Positions 8,005 to 16,680 of a stretch of DNA of 64,000 nucleotides are shown piece by piece. Position numbers and translations under genes: made by a program. Below the pieces are notes generated by a model. The model was not told where the DNA came from, made no database searches, and worked only from the letters and a program-made list of their open reading frames with translations. The stretch's first letter is position 1; the number at the start of each line of letters is the position of its first letter. The DNA comes from Phycisphaerae bacterium (GTDB lineage Bacteria > Planctomycetota > Phycisphaerae > Sedimentisphaerales > Anaerobacaceae), in contig JAUXAB010000014.1 in assembly GCA_030615025.1 (NCBI GenBank), positions 1 to 64,000 of the forward strand, read 5' to 3'.

Positions 8005-8145
8005 AGGTAAGATTAAATCCTAATTTTAGTGAGGTTGCCAAGATTGCTTTTTTCTTTAGCGCTGTTTCTTTAGCTTTTCACCCTTTATAAAATGCAGGAG
8101 AAGGGGCAAACCAAAACACGTATCTTTATGTAGGAGGATTCAATT

Positions 8146-10077
8146 ATGAGAAAACCGAATCTGAAATTGCTGACTGTTTGTATTGTTGCAGGCTGTCTTG
8201 TAGCAGCGGGGCCGGTTTTTGGCAGGACCCACTTTAATATTGACTGCTCCGAGCAATGGCGGGAAGCATTGGGGCCGAATGTTCGCCCGCTGATGCCCCA
8301 CGAGTGGGAGGAGTATATCGCCACGTGGTACGACCCGGCAAATATTATAGAGGGCGAGCCCTATCCGAAGACCATGTTTCGGCCGCCGGAATTGTACGTG
8401 TACGAAGGCGGTGGTTCATGGGAGGGCTCTAACTATCCGGAAGAAGCCGGGCTGGTGATGTACTGGGGAGATGCAACGGTGCCGGAAGGTGAGAACGCCG
8501 CCGCTGCCTGGGCATACGAGTATGGTGAGGACCCTGATTTAAGTCGGGCGTTAATAAAGGTCCAGATATACGCGCCGCAACTTAGTCCGTTTGGCCTGCC
8601 CGGTCAGATTACCCAGATCTCCCTGGGTATTCAGGACCAGAACTATCAGCGCCAGGCGTGGTACTGGAACGTCGGGCCAGGAAAAACCATCCAATGGAAC
8701 ACCTGGACACCGATAACTGTCAATCCGGCGATTGCCGGCGTAAACGCAACAGTCCCCAAGGCTGACTCATTCGCAGGCTCGCCGGCCTTTGACGTCACAA
8801 AGGTCACGATTATGATTTTCGATGAGAATGGTCGCTGGGTACCGGGAAGCATCAATGTTCCGCCACCCGGGCAGCTGGCACCGTACCACTTATGGAACTA
8901 CTGGAACTACCTGATGGTTGTGCCGAACCCTAACCCGCCGACGCAGACTCCTGGTCCTACGCCCAAGTACACGGGCAAATACCATATTAAATGGAGCCAG
9001 CCACCTGAGGTCATCGACTCCAATGTCCCCCAGAAGATATTAGGCTGGGATGAGAGGTCCGACTACAAAAACCCGCCGATAATGGCTGATGACTGGCTGT
9101 GCAAGGATGACAGGCCCGTCACGGACATCCACTGGTGGGGCTCTTTCATCGGTTGGGGTCAGCCCTATCCGCCGCCGGTATTGCCACGGGCCTTCCACAT
9201 CGGTATCTGGACGAACGTCAAGGCAGGTGTGGACGCGCATTTCAGCCATCCAGGTATTCTGGTCTGGGAAAATTTCTGCGACAATTGGGTATGGAACTTC
9301 TTCGGATATGACGAACACCCGGAGCAAGTGGATCCCGACTACAAAGAGACCTGTTTCCAGTTCAACCAGCTTTTATCCGAGGACGAATGGTTCTACCAGG
9401 AGCCTAACGAGCCAAACACCATCTACTGGCTGAGCATTGCGGCGATTTATGACCCGAATAAGCCCGATCCGACTTATCCCTGGGGCTGGAAGACTCGACC
9501 GCACTTTTTCGAGGACGATGCTGTACGTACGTGGGCGGCTTTAAATCCTGATGGTACTCTGTGGCCGCCGACCTTAAAGATTGGTGCTACATGGCAGGCT
9601 GGATATCCCGTGTTCTGGCCTGACCCGGACCACTCGTGGGACCTGTCATTTGAGCTGACAACCATTATGCCTGATCCGCATCTTGATGACACAGACCCGC
9701 CCGGTCCGGGCCCGATAGACTGGGACGTGCCGCCGCTGGGCGTCTCTCCAACCGTAATAACAATGACCGCCAACACACTTACAGACGAAAGCGGCGTCGA
9801 ATACTTGTTTGAGGAGATGACCGGCAATCCGGGCGGTGATGACAGCGGCTGGCAGGACAGCTCCGGCTATACCGACAGCGGTCTTGACCCGAACACGGGG
9901 TACGCATACCAGGTTAAGGCCCGCGACAAGTCAGTCAACAAGAATGAAACCGGCTGGTCACCACCAGGTACAGCTACAACCCCGTTCCCAAGTCTTGTCG
10001 ACTATAACGCCGACCACATAGTTAATTTCAAGGACTTGGGCTTCTTTGCCAACCGGTGGCTGACAAGCGGGCCGTAG
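8146..10077 (+). CDS. Secreted protein with FN3-like and C-terminal dockerin-like motif
   Basis: The 643-aa product has a Sec signal peptide (LLTVCIVAGCLVAAGPVFG). Residues of about 30-250 form an unassigned region; about 285-500 contain a Trp-rich region (HIKWSQPPEV, DDWLC, DIHWWGSFIGWGQPYPPP, FHIGIWTN, YWLSIAAIYD) I know as a recurrent secreted-protein domain of planctomycetes. Residues of about 530-620 are FN3-like (ESGVEYLFEE, YAYQVKARDKS). The end is VDYNADHIVNFKDLGFFANRWL, a single dockerin-like calcium loop followed by a helix. TAGGAGG at 8131-8137 supports the ATG. The role is unknown; cell-surface or cellulosome-like attachment is inference. Confidence 0.75.
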   Translation: MRKPNLKLLTVCIVAGCLVAAGPVFGRTHFNIDCSEQWREALGPNVRPLMPHEWEEYIATWYDPANIIEGEPYPKTMFRPPELYVYEGGGSWEGSNYPEEAGLVMYWGDATVPEGENAAAAWAYEYGEDPDLSRALIKVQIYAPQLSPFGLPGQITQISLGIQDQNYQRQAWYWNVGPGKTIQWNTWTPITVNPAIAGVNATVPKADSFAGSPAFDVTKVTIMIFDENGRWVPGSINVPPPGQLAPYHLWNYWNYLMVVPNPNPPTQTPGPTPKYTGKYHIKWSQPPEVIDSNVPQKILGWDERSDYKNPPIMADDWLCKDDRPVTDIHWWGSFIGWGQPYPPPVLPRAFHIGIWTNVKAGVDAHFSHPGILVWENFCDNWVWNFFGYDEHPEQVDPDYKETCFQFNQLLSEDEWFYQEPNEPNTIYWLSIAAIYDPNKPDPTYPWGWKTRPHFFEDDAVRTWAALNPDGTLWPPTLKIGATWQAGYPVFWPDPDHSWDLSFELTTIMPDPHLDDTDPPGPGPIDWDVPPLGVSPTVITMTANTLTDESGVEYLFEEMTGNPGGDDSGWQDSSGYTDSGLDPNTGYAYQVKARDKSVNKNETGWSPPGTATTPFPSLVDYNADHIVNFKDLGFFANRWLTSGP

Positions 10078-10104
10078 TTTATCAACGGTGACTCATACGA
10101 TGAT

Positions 10105-10145
10105 AAAGGGCTGGGGGCCAGAAAGCCCACAGCCCTTTTTCTTTT
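10105..10145 (+). terminator. Rho-independent terminator
   Basis: AAAGGGCTG pairs with CAGCCCTTT, with an inner GGGC/GCCC stem, followed by TTTTTCTTTTT. It closes the gene at 8146. A closely related hairpin closes the gene at 10309. Confidence 0.85.
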
Positions 10146-10159
10146 TGCTTGTAATTTCC

Positions 10160-10188
10160 TTGACTTCAATCTGACAGCTCGGTAAAAT
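10160..10188 (+). promoter_or_regulatory. Sigma-70-type promoter, second copy of the duplicated block
   Basis: TTGACT (10160-10165), 17-base spacer, TAAAAT (10183-10188), within a 66-bp block (10152-10217) matching 7968-8033 at all but one base. It would drive the leader ORF at 10238 and the secreted protein at 10309. Confidence 0.65.
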
Positions 10189-10237
10189 AGGTAAGATTAA
10201 ATCCTAATTTTAGCGAGTCTTGTGGAGGAGATGAAAA

Positions 10238-10309
10238 ATGACAAGAAAAGTTAATTCAATGATTTATGGATGGCAGCGAACAGCAAGCTGCAGAAAGGAG
10301 GTGCGGTGA
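10238..10309 (+). CDS. 23-codon leader ORF coupled to the next gene
   Basis: ATG 10238 has GGAGGAG seven bases upstream and encodes MTRKVNSMIYGWQRTASCRKEVR before a TGA whose A is the first base of ATG 10309 (TGATG overlap). The main gene's own Shine-Dalgarno (AAAGGAGGTG) lies inside this ORF. The arrangement suggests translational coupling. No homology is claimed and the peptide itself may have no function. Confidence 0.4.
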   Translation: MTRKVNSMIYGWQRTASCRKEVR

Positions 10310-12576
10310 TGCGCACGAAACTATTATTAGCCTGTTTATGTTCTCTATTTGTTGTGTCGGTGCTTGCCGACGGTATAGCCGAGGCGGCCAAGTGGAACGA
10401 AAAGATATACAACAAGAGCCCGTCGGGAGCCTATGACCTTACGTTCATCCTCCGAGGACGAAAAAAGGTTGCGGTGATCTGCAGTCCTACGGACTGGCAG
10501 CCGAAAGTTTCCCATACTACGTACCAGGGGCAGCGATGCACACAGGTTACCTGGGCTGCCAATCCACCCTCAAGTTATATCCGCCCGGGTAGCTTTGCCC
10601 ATTTTGGAATATTCGATAAGGGCTGCTGTGCCGAAAGGATTAAGACAGCGTATTGGACCGACCTTAACGGCAATCGAATTCCCGGCAGCGTCGTCTGGAA
10701 GCCCAGCAAGAAGAAGCGGTTCATTGAGATTGGCCAGAACGAGAAGGAAGTTATAGTCCGTTTTATCAACGAGATTCACGACCCTGAGGTTCCGTTACGT
10801 GATATAATGCTCACCAACATCCGGTATCGAATCTTCGACGAAGAAGTTCCGCTTGAAGCGCTTAACGAGGAGAATGTTGAATTGAATAGCTCCCTGCTTC
10901 TGGCCGAGCCTGGCCCCTTGGTGATTCCCCCGGATGGCACAGTAGATGTAGTACTACCAGAGCATGCCGAGCCCGGTCAATGGGTCGTTATACGGTTTGA
11001 CAACTTCGCGCCTGAAATTGAAGGCTCTAGCGCCACAGAGGTGGTCGACTGGATGGAATTTGTGGTGGAACAGGCTCCGCCCGGCTACTATGTCGCCGCG
11101 GATGTTTATAACTTTGGGCCCGATGCTACCGGGCTTACTGTGGCGGTGGAACCGGCCATAAGGGTAATTGACCACACAGACGAGGGCTTCGCCCAGTTTA
11201 TCGCAGAAGATACCGGCACCGGCCAAACTCAACTAAAATGGTCCGGGCGGTCTGCACCACCGGCAGCCTTGCCAACCTCGGATTCTGCTCATGTCGTCTG
11301 GACAGCGGACAGGCCCCACAAGATTGTGGATGCCTGGTGGACTGATGCAGCCGGACAGCGTTTCCCCGGGACCAACAGCGTCATTTACAATGCAACCACC
11401 GAAGGTTTCTACAGAGAAGGCCAGTACCGTGTTAAGCTCACAAATGCAACCCAGCCCACCGACCCTGGTATTCCGCCCCGCCCGATGCAGCTCACTGATA
11501 TCATGTACGCTATCGAGAAGAAAGAGGGCATCTTAGTTCAGCACCTCAACAATGAGAACCGCGAGCTTATGGCTGCCTTGACAATGCTTGAGCCCGGCCC
11601 GGTAACCATTGCCCCGGGGGACTCGATAGAGCTGGTAATACCCGGACCGGTCGAAACCGACGACTGGGTTAATCTGGTCGCTACGAGCACCGTGACAGGC
11701 TCAACCATAAGCCGCGTAATTAACTATAGTCAAATGCAGGCCAGGCTTAGAGCGGACTTTAACTACGACGGGATTGTGAATTTTAAAGACTTTGCAGTAG
11801 TTGCGAATGAGTGGCTCCAACCTGCCGCAGGTGTTTGTACAGACATGGACGGAGATGGTTACGGAGATCCGGCAAGTCCTCTCTGTACGTACCCAGAATT
11901 AGATTGCGACGATTATAATCCAAGTGTGCATCCAGGAGCATCTGAGGTCTGCGATGGCCTGGACAACGATTGTGATGGCGTCATAGATGAAGGGGCCAAT
12001 GCTCTTTGTGATGACGGCGATATCTGTAACGGAGTAGAGGTTTGTGGTGGTGCTGCGGGCTGTCAACCGGGAACTCCTTTATTTTGTGATGATGGCCTTA
12101 TCTGCACAGACGACTACTGCGACAGCGAAATGGGTTGTATTTTTGTCCCTAACTCAATCGCATGTGATGACGGTCTACCCTGCACTGTAAATGATCAATG
12201 CATCGGTGGAGCATGCATCGGCCAACCGATAGACTGTTCTGCATTTGGCGATCAATGTAATGATGGGATTTGTGACGAAGCAACTGGTACGTGTGTAGCC
12301 CAACCGAAACCTAACGGAATAGCTTGTGATGATGGAAATCCTTCAACTGTAAATGATATGTGTATTAACGGCGTGTGTGCCGGAGAACCGGCTCCAATCT
12401 GTGGTAATTGTATTGTTGAAGCTGATGAAGAATGTGATGATTGTAATACTGATGATGGAGATGGTTGTTCGAGCACCTGTCAAATTGAATATGACAGCGG
12501 GACTCCCGTTGTTAACAACAGAGATTGGCAGTATGTTGCCCTCTTTGCGAACCGGTGGCTGGCAAGCGGGCGGTAA
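10309..12576 (+). CDS. Secreted two-domain protein with dockerin-like motif and Cys-rich MopE/DUF4215-type tail
   Basis: AAAGGAGGTG before ATG 10309 fixes the start (755 aa) and a signal peptide follows (LLLACLCSLFVVSVLADG). Two related regions of about 190 aa follow: compare KTAYWTDLNGNRIPGS with VDAWWTDAAGQRFPGT, RDIMLTNIRYRI with TDIMYAIEKK, and LLAEPGPLVIPP with MLEPGPVTIAP. Next comes a dockerin-like DFNYDGIVNFKDFAVVANEWL, then DMDGDGYGD...DCDDYNPSVHPGA..CDGLDNDCDG, a MopE-type metal-binding motif, then Cys-rich repeats (CDDGxPCT.ND.CI.G.C.G) and DDGDGCSSTCQ, as in DUF4215. The last residues (YVALFANRWLASGR) repeat the end of the dockerin-like helix. The Cys-rich segment is more AT-rich at third positions and looks inserted. 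Confidence 0.72.
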   Translation: MRTKLLLACLCSLFVVSVLADGIAEAAKWNEKIYNKSPSGAYDLTFILRGRKKVAVICSPTDWQPKVSHTTYQGQRCTQVTWAANPPSSYIRPGSFAHFGIFDKGCCAERIKTAYWTDLNGNRIPGSVVWKPSKKKRFIEIGQNEKEVIVRFINEIHDPEVPLRDIMLTNIRYRIFDEEVPLEALNEENVELNSSLLLAEPGPLVIPPDGTVDVVLPEHAEPGQWVVIRFDNFAPEIEGSSATEVVDWMEFVVEQAPPGYYVAADVYNFGPDATGLTVAVEPAIRVIDHTDEGFAQFIAEDTGTGQTQLKWSGRSAPPAALPTSDSAHVVWTADRPHKIVDAWWTDAAGQRFPGTNSVIYNATTEGFYREGQYRVKLTNATQPTDPGIPPRPMQLTDIMYAIEKKEGILVQHLNNENRELMAALTMLEPGPVTIAPGDSIELVIPGPVETDDWVNLVATSTVTGSTISRVINYSQMQARLRADFNYDGIVNFKDFAVVANEWLQPAAGVCTDMDGDGYGDPASPLCTYPELDCDDYNPSVHPGASEVCDGLDNDCDGVIDEGANALCDDGDICNGVEVCGGAAGCQPGTPLFCDDGLICTDDYCDSEMGCIFVPNSIACDDGLPCTVNDQCIGGACIGQPIDCSAFGDQCNDGICDEATGTCVAQPKPNGIACDDGNPSTVNDMCINGVCAGEPAPICGNCIVEADEECDDCNTDDGDGCSSTCQIEYDSGTPVVNNRDWQYVALFANRWLASGR

Positions 12577-12610
12577 TCTACATAAGAGCAGATTGACTTA
12601 TACGATGGCA

Positions 12611-12645
12611 AAGGGCTGTGGGCGAGAAGGCCCACAGCCCTTTTT
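12611..12645 (+). terminator. Rho-independent terminator
   Basis: A perfect 13-bp stem, AAGGGCTGTGGGC with GCCCACAGCCCTT around GAGAAG, followed by T-rich sequence. It closes the gene at 10309. Confidence 0.9.
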
Positions 12646-12650
12646 CTTTG

Positions 12651-12712
12651 CCCCGTTAGAAATCCCTGTCGAAAGCAAACGAGATGCCTTTGGCTCGTTA
12701 TTTCTAACGGGG
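12651..12712. repeat. 13-bp perfect inverted repeat element
   Basis: CCCCGTTAGAAAT (12651-12663) and ATTTCTAACGGGG (12700-12712) are perfect inverted repeats 36 bases apart, with an inner ACGAG/CTCGT pair. The element begins directly after the terminator. The rest of 12713-12889 shows no ORF or clear promoter. Confidence 0.7.
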
Positions 12713-12889
12713 TTTGCCCACAGACCGCCAGGCTGGGTCAGTTGGCCCATATACTCGCCAGAGAATTTTCTCGACTTTATTTTGATAACATGGTAGACTT
12801 TCTGCCAGTTGGATACGCTTGCAGCCACTGCCGCAGAAAAACTTATAACGCGTACGTATTCTTTAACCTTTTTTTTGGAGGATTTAATC

Positions 12890-14494
12890 ATGGAACAACA
12901 GATAGGTGGAAAAGAAAATCATTCGGACCATGCAAAGCACGTCTCTTGTCGCTGCTGCTCTCACGGCGTGCCGAATATCGATGAAAAGGGCTTCTTCGGC
13001 ATGTCTCGGCGGGATTTTCTCATGGGGCTCGGCGCGGCGGGCGCGGGAGCGATGGCATTGTCTTCACGACAAGTGCAGGCGGCTGTGAGAAAGCCCATTG
13101 CCGGGATGGGTCTTCGGATAGGCTCGGCAGTCAGAGTGCAGCCGGCTCTGCTCTATGCGTTCCATAAAAGAAGAGAGGCGTGGAGCTGGCGGCCCTGGGG
13201 TGGGCTGCACAATCAAAATGACATCGACAAGGAGATAGCGACAATCGACAAAGAATTGAAAAAGCTGTCGTCTTCGGCGGACTTTCCTATGGAAATCCTG
13301 CCCCTGGCGAGGGTAAATAACGGTGGACAGGCTGCTGCTGTCAGAGATGCCGATTGCGATGTGATTCTGGTCTTCGCAGCCGGCGGTGCGCAAGGCTGGC
13401 TCGAAACAATCGTTTCCTCCAAGCAGCCGACCCTTATGTTTCTGAGACACAAGTCCGGGCCTGTATATCTGTGGTATGAAATCGTTCATCCCCGCTTCCT
13501 GCGAAAGAATTCCGACGACTACAAGCAGCCGGGAATAGATGTCTGGGACATTGTCGTGGATGACTACGAAGAGATTCTCTGGCGACTGCGTTCGCTTTAC
13601 GGTTTGAAGAACACGTTCGGTACGAAAATCGTCGCTATCGGCGGCGCAGGCGGATGGGGAGCCGGCTACCAGTTCGGACCCAAGAACGCACGCGAAATCT
13701 GGAAACTCGATATAAGGCCTGTAGAGTATAAAGAGCTGGAGCCGATGATTAAAAAGCTCCTGGGAGATAAAAAAGCCGTCGCACAAGCTGAGCGAGAAAC
13801 GAACAAATATCTTGCTGACAAGGGCGTGTCACTGCACTGCGACAGGAAGTTCCTGGTTAACGCCTTTCTGCTCAATAAGGTCTTCAAGCAGCTTATGGAA
13901 CGAGAGGATGCTCCTGCCATAACCGTTCATCACTGCATGGGGACAATCATTCCGATGTCACAGACCACAGCCTGCATGCCCTTGACCTTTATCAATGATG
14001 AAGGCTTGATGGCGTTCTGCGAATCCGACTTTGCGGTCATCCCTTCAGGAATCCTGCTGCGTTACATATCCGGCAAGCCGTCCTTCCTGCAGAACCCGAA
14101 CTTTCCGCACAAAGGCATTACCACTCACGCGCATTGTACGGCCCCAAGGCGAATGAACGGCAAGGATTATGAGCCGGTAGAAATCCACACGCACTATGAG
14201 TCCGATTACGGGGCAGCTCCCAAAGTCAACATGCGCAAGGGTCAGATTATTACGGTCCTTGCTCCGAGTTTTAGCTCAAAGAAATGGATAGGCTATAGGG
14301 CGAAAATCATTGACCATCCCTTCTATGATATCTGCCGGTCACAGCTTGATATAGAAATCGACGGAGATTGGAAGAAGCTGGTGGAAGACAAGCAGGGATT
14401 CCATACTATGATTTGCTACGGCGATTACCTCCGCGAAGTCGGATATGCCCTCAAGAAGGTCGGAATAGAATGGCAGAATATCACGACCGGTTGA
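12890..14494 (+). CDS. Tat-exported sugar isomerase-like protein (FucI/AraA-like fold)
   Basis: GGAGG at 12877-12881 before ATG 12890 replaces the track's upstream start (534 aa). After a Cys/His segment (CRCCSHG) comes a twin-arginine signal, SRRDFLMGLGAAGAGAMAL. The body has ILPLARVNNGGQAA and DCDVILVFAAGG in the N-terminal half and, in the C-terminal half, HHCMGTIIP, LMAFCESDFAVIPSGILLRYISGKPSFLQ, and THAHCTAPRRMNG...EIHTHYES. The order 'E.D....' then 'GkPsfl.' then 'HC' is what I know from the L-fucose/arabinose isomerase superfamily C-terminal half. Export is unusual for such a fold; substrate and catalysis are unknown. Confidence 0.6.
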   Translation: MEQQIGGKENHSDHAKHVSCRCCSHGVPNIDEKGFFGMSRRDFLMGLGAAGAGAMALSSRQVQAAVRKPIAGMGLRIGSAVRVQPALLYAFHKRREAWSWRPWGGLHNQNDIDKEIATIDKELKKLSSSADFPMEILPLARVNNGGQAAAVRDADCDVILVFAAGGAQGWLETIVSSKQPTLMFLRHKSGPVYLWYEIVHPRFLRKNSDDYKQPGIDVWDIVVDDYEEILWRLRSLYGLKNTFGTKIVAIGGAGGWGAGYQFGPKNAREIWKLDIRPVEYKELEPMIKKLLGDKKAVAQAERETNKYLADKGVSLHCDRKFLVNAFLLNKVFKQLMEREDAPAITVHHCMGTIIPMSQTTACMPLTFINDEGLMAFCESDFAVIPSGILLRYISGKPSFLQNPNFPHKGITTHAHCTAPRRMNGKDYEPVEIHTHYESDYGAAPKVNMRKGQIITVLAPSFSSKKWIGYRAKIIDHPFYDICRSQLDIEIDGDWKKLVEDKQGFHTMICYGDYLREVGYALKKVGIEWQNITTG

Positions 14495-14527
14495 ACCACC
14501 TGAGCTCCAGATGACCAGGGCAGGTTA

Positions 14528-15562
14528 TTAGAAGAGGTATTTGACGGGCTGTTTTTTGAGCTCCTTCGCGGTCGGTAATAATTCGAACGAATCTATTTTT
14601 TCAGCTTCGATAAATCTGTTTATGACGTGCTGGATTTCGCCCATACTCCGGGCGTGCATCATCGCAAACAGATTGTACGGCCAATCTTCAAAGGTCTTCC
14701 GCTCGTAACAATGGCTCACAATCCTAAAACGAGCCAATCTTTCGCCGGCCTCGACAATCCTGTCCTGTGGAACCTGGCTTGCAAACAAGACGTTAGCCGT
14801 AAATCCGAGCTTGCGATGGTCGACAACAGCCGCTATCCGGCGGATGACACCGGAATCAATCAGCTCCTGTATGGTTCTTAGTAAATCTTCCTGTCCAAAG
14901 CCTTCACTGCATAAAAAGGCGAAAGGCTCCGAGGTCAAGCGCAGCTCTTCCTGCAATCCTGAGAGAATTCCTTTTTGATTTTCGTTCAACTCGACAGTAC
15001 CTGCTTGCGCGGGGACGAGTTTACTGGTGTGTAAGTCGGGGTCCTTCGGGAGGTGCGCGACATCCTGCAATAATCCGCCAGTGGCCCCGCCAGCGGCGGG
15101 TTCGCTCTCAGCATCAAAGCGGACATCAAGCTTAAAAACACGCTGAACAGGCAGACTGTGAAAATCAATGTCGAAACGGCCGGAAAGATTCGACAGCGTA
15201 AGCTCAATCTGTTTCCCCGTCTGCGCTTGTAAGGTAAACCATAAATTGTAGTAATGCTTCCTCAGGTAATTATGAGAGACATTCTCGAGAGCGTTAACCG
15301 CCTCGGCAACGGCCTGCAGACAATCCTGCGGAACATGGGCGACAACCAGAGTGCTTATCATACCGAGCGCTCGATAATTTATCAGCGCACAAATCCGCCG
15401 GATAACCCCCAGCTTTTTTAGCTGCTCGATTTCCTGCAGAACCGTCTTTTCATCGCTATTCAAATATTTCGCTAAATCGTCAAACGGCTCTGCACAAATT
15501 GGCAAGCCGTCCTGAAGTTCGTTGCATAATTGTTTTTGGAATTTTGTTAAACGCAAAGCCAT
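14528..15562 (-). CDS. ahbAB: Fused siroheme decarboxylase AhbA-AhbB
   Basis: Siroheme decarboxylase removes two acetate carboxyls from siroheme to give 12,18-didecarboxysiroheme in the siroheme-dependent heme route; the enzyme is normally a heterodimer of AsnC/Lrp-like AhbA and AhbB. This 344-aa protein has both in tandem. The first half has a winged helix (EKTVLQEIEQLKKLGVIRRI) and NVSHNYLRKHYYNLWFTLQA, the AhbA pattern; the second has LLRTIQELIDSGVIRRIAAV and IVSHCYERKTFEDWPYNLFAMMHA, the AhbB pattern. A linker of about 30 residues joins them. It is convergent with the isomerase-like gene and 8 kb from the heme cluster. Confidence 0.88.
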   Translation of the reverse strand: MALRLTKFQKQLCNELQDGLPICAEPFDDLAKYLNSDEKTVLQEIEQLKKLGVIRRICALINYRALGMISTLVVAHVPQDCLQAVAEAVNALENVSHNYLRKHYYNLWFTLQAQTGKQIELTLSNLSGRFDIDFHSLPVQRVFKLDVRFDAESEPAAGGATGGLLQDVAHLPKDPDLHTSKLVPAQAGTVELNENQKGILSGLQEELRLTSEPFAFLCSEGFGQEDLLRTIQELIDSGVIRRIAAVVDHRKLGFTANVLFASQVPQDRIVEAGERLARFRIVSHCYERKTFEDWPYNLFAMMHARSMGEIQHVINRFIEAEKIDSFELLPTAKELKKQPVKYLF

Positions 15563-15723
15563 TTTCGTATCTCGTGAAGGTTATTTAGAGAAAAAAAAAC
15601 GAATATTAAGAACCAAATATAAGAATTACAAATCAAAATTTCAAGCAAAAACACAAAAAGGCACAGGTGTAAAAACCTGTAAAAATCAATCAAAAGCACG
15701 CCGTCCGCTAATCGTCAAACGCA

Positions 15724-16155
15724 TCAGCATTTTTTTGCCTTTGTCCCGCCACACTGATGGCGGACAAGCATTGGGTTTGATCCGGCTTCGCCAGAGGCTA
15801 CGCCGCGACAAGTTGGGTTTAATTGGCTTTGTTTGGCTTTGTTTTGGGTTTGTATTGGCTTTGAATTGGCTTTGTATTGGGTTTGAATTGGGTTTGTATT
15901 GGGTTTGTTTTTCCCGCGTTGACCAAGTGTCCTTTTTTCATAAGCATTTGTTAATACTTTATTTACGTTCATTTGACTTTTTCGGAAATTGGCTTTGTTT
16001 TGCATAAAAGGTCTAATTTGTAGAGGTCTCTCGACAGATGTAATGATATCTCGACAGATGTAGAGGACATAAGTGCATAAGGCACAAGTACTTAGGGCAT
16101 AAATTCGGGCTTTGGTGGCCATGATGGGAGCCTCCAACGGCAACAAGAATTTCAA
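15724..16155 (-). repeat. Repeat-derived region with nine 11-bp units (NPIQTQ-type ORF)
   Basis: Between about 15815 and 15915 the plus strand holds about nine units of GG(G/C)TTTG(T/A)(A/T)TT with an 11-bp period. On the minus strand an open frame of 143 codons reads KPNTNPIQTQYKANSKPIQTQNK, preceded by MQNKANFRKSQMN. Eleven bases is not a codon multiple, so the peptide repeats every 33 bases. A 14-bp TCTCGACAGATGTA is repeated at 16029 and 16049. I remember similar ORFs being annotated as hypothetical in planctomycete assemblies; I think this is repeat DNA and not a gene. Confidence 0.6.
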
Positions 16156-16680
16156 ATCTCAAATTTCACATTTCAAATTGCTAATCGCTATCCGATAAAT
16201 GCTCCCTCTATAATTAGACGGAAGCGCACGTTTGGTACGAAATTCGGGGGATTTTCCACCCTGCCGATTGACCTAAGTGCTTACGCAGAAAAGAGTAAAA
16301 AAAATTTTATTTTTTTGGGATTTTGGTGCTAACTATGCCCGGTTTTGGTCGCGCCTTTTTGCCTATTTTAACCCGCCAAACGGCGTGGCGGGCAAGCGCA
16401 GAGAAAGCCGCAATGTCAACTGATTTTGGCGCGGATTAACGCTGATTACACAGATTTATTGCCACGAAAAAGCAAAAAATGCACAAAAAGAAGAAAAAAA
16501 TGACCAAAAAAGTGCTTTATAAGCACATAAGTAGCTGGATCCCTGCCTAAAGCATGCAGGGACTCGGGCAGGCGGCGGAAGACCAATTAGTCGTTAGTTG
16601 AAAGAATTATGGCCGGACACCTTTAATTCTCGTAGTTTTTCTATTTTTTAGTTCTATGCCACCCGTGAGTAGCCCGCAGA
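16156..16680. other. Non-coding spacer with repeat vocabulary
   Basis: No ORF is supported. It contains the words 'aatctcaaatttcacatttc', 'gcgcggattaacgctgatt' and 'ttagtcgttagttg', plus a possible hairpin around 'ccctgcctaaagcatgcaggg' at about 16541-16562. Confidence 0.5.

Noticed and set aside
8092-8133. 13-codon leader ORF before the 8146 gene
   Set aside because: It has no ribosome site, unlike the 10238 leader; its stop merely falls in the gene's Shine-Dalgarno.
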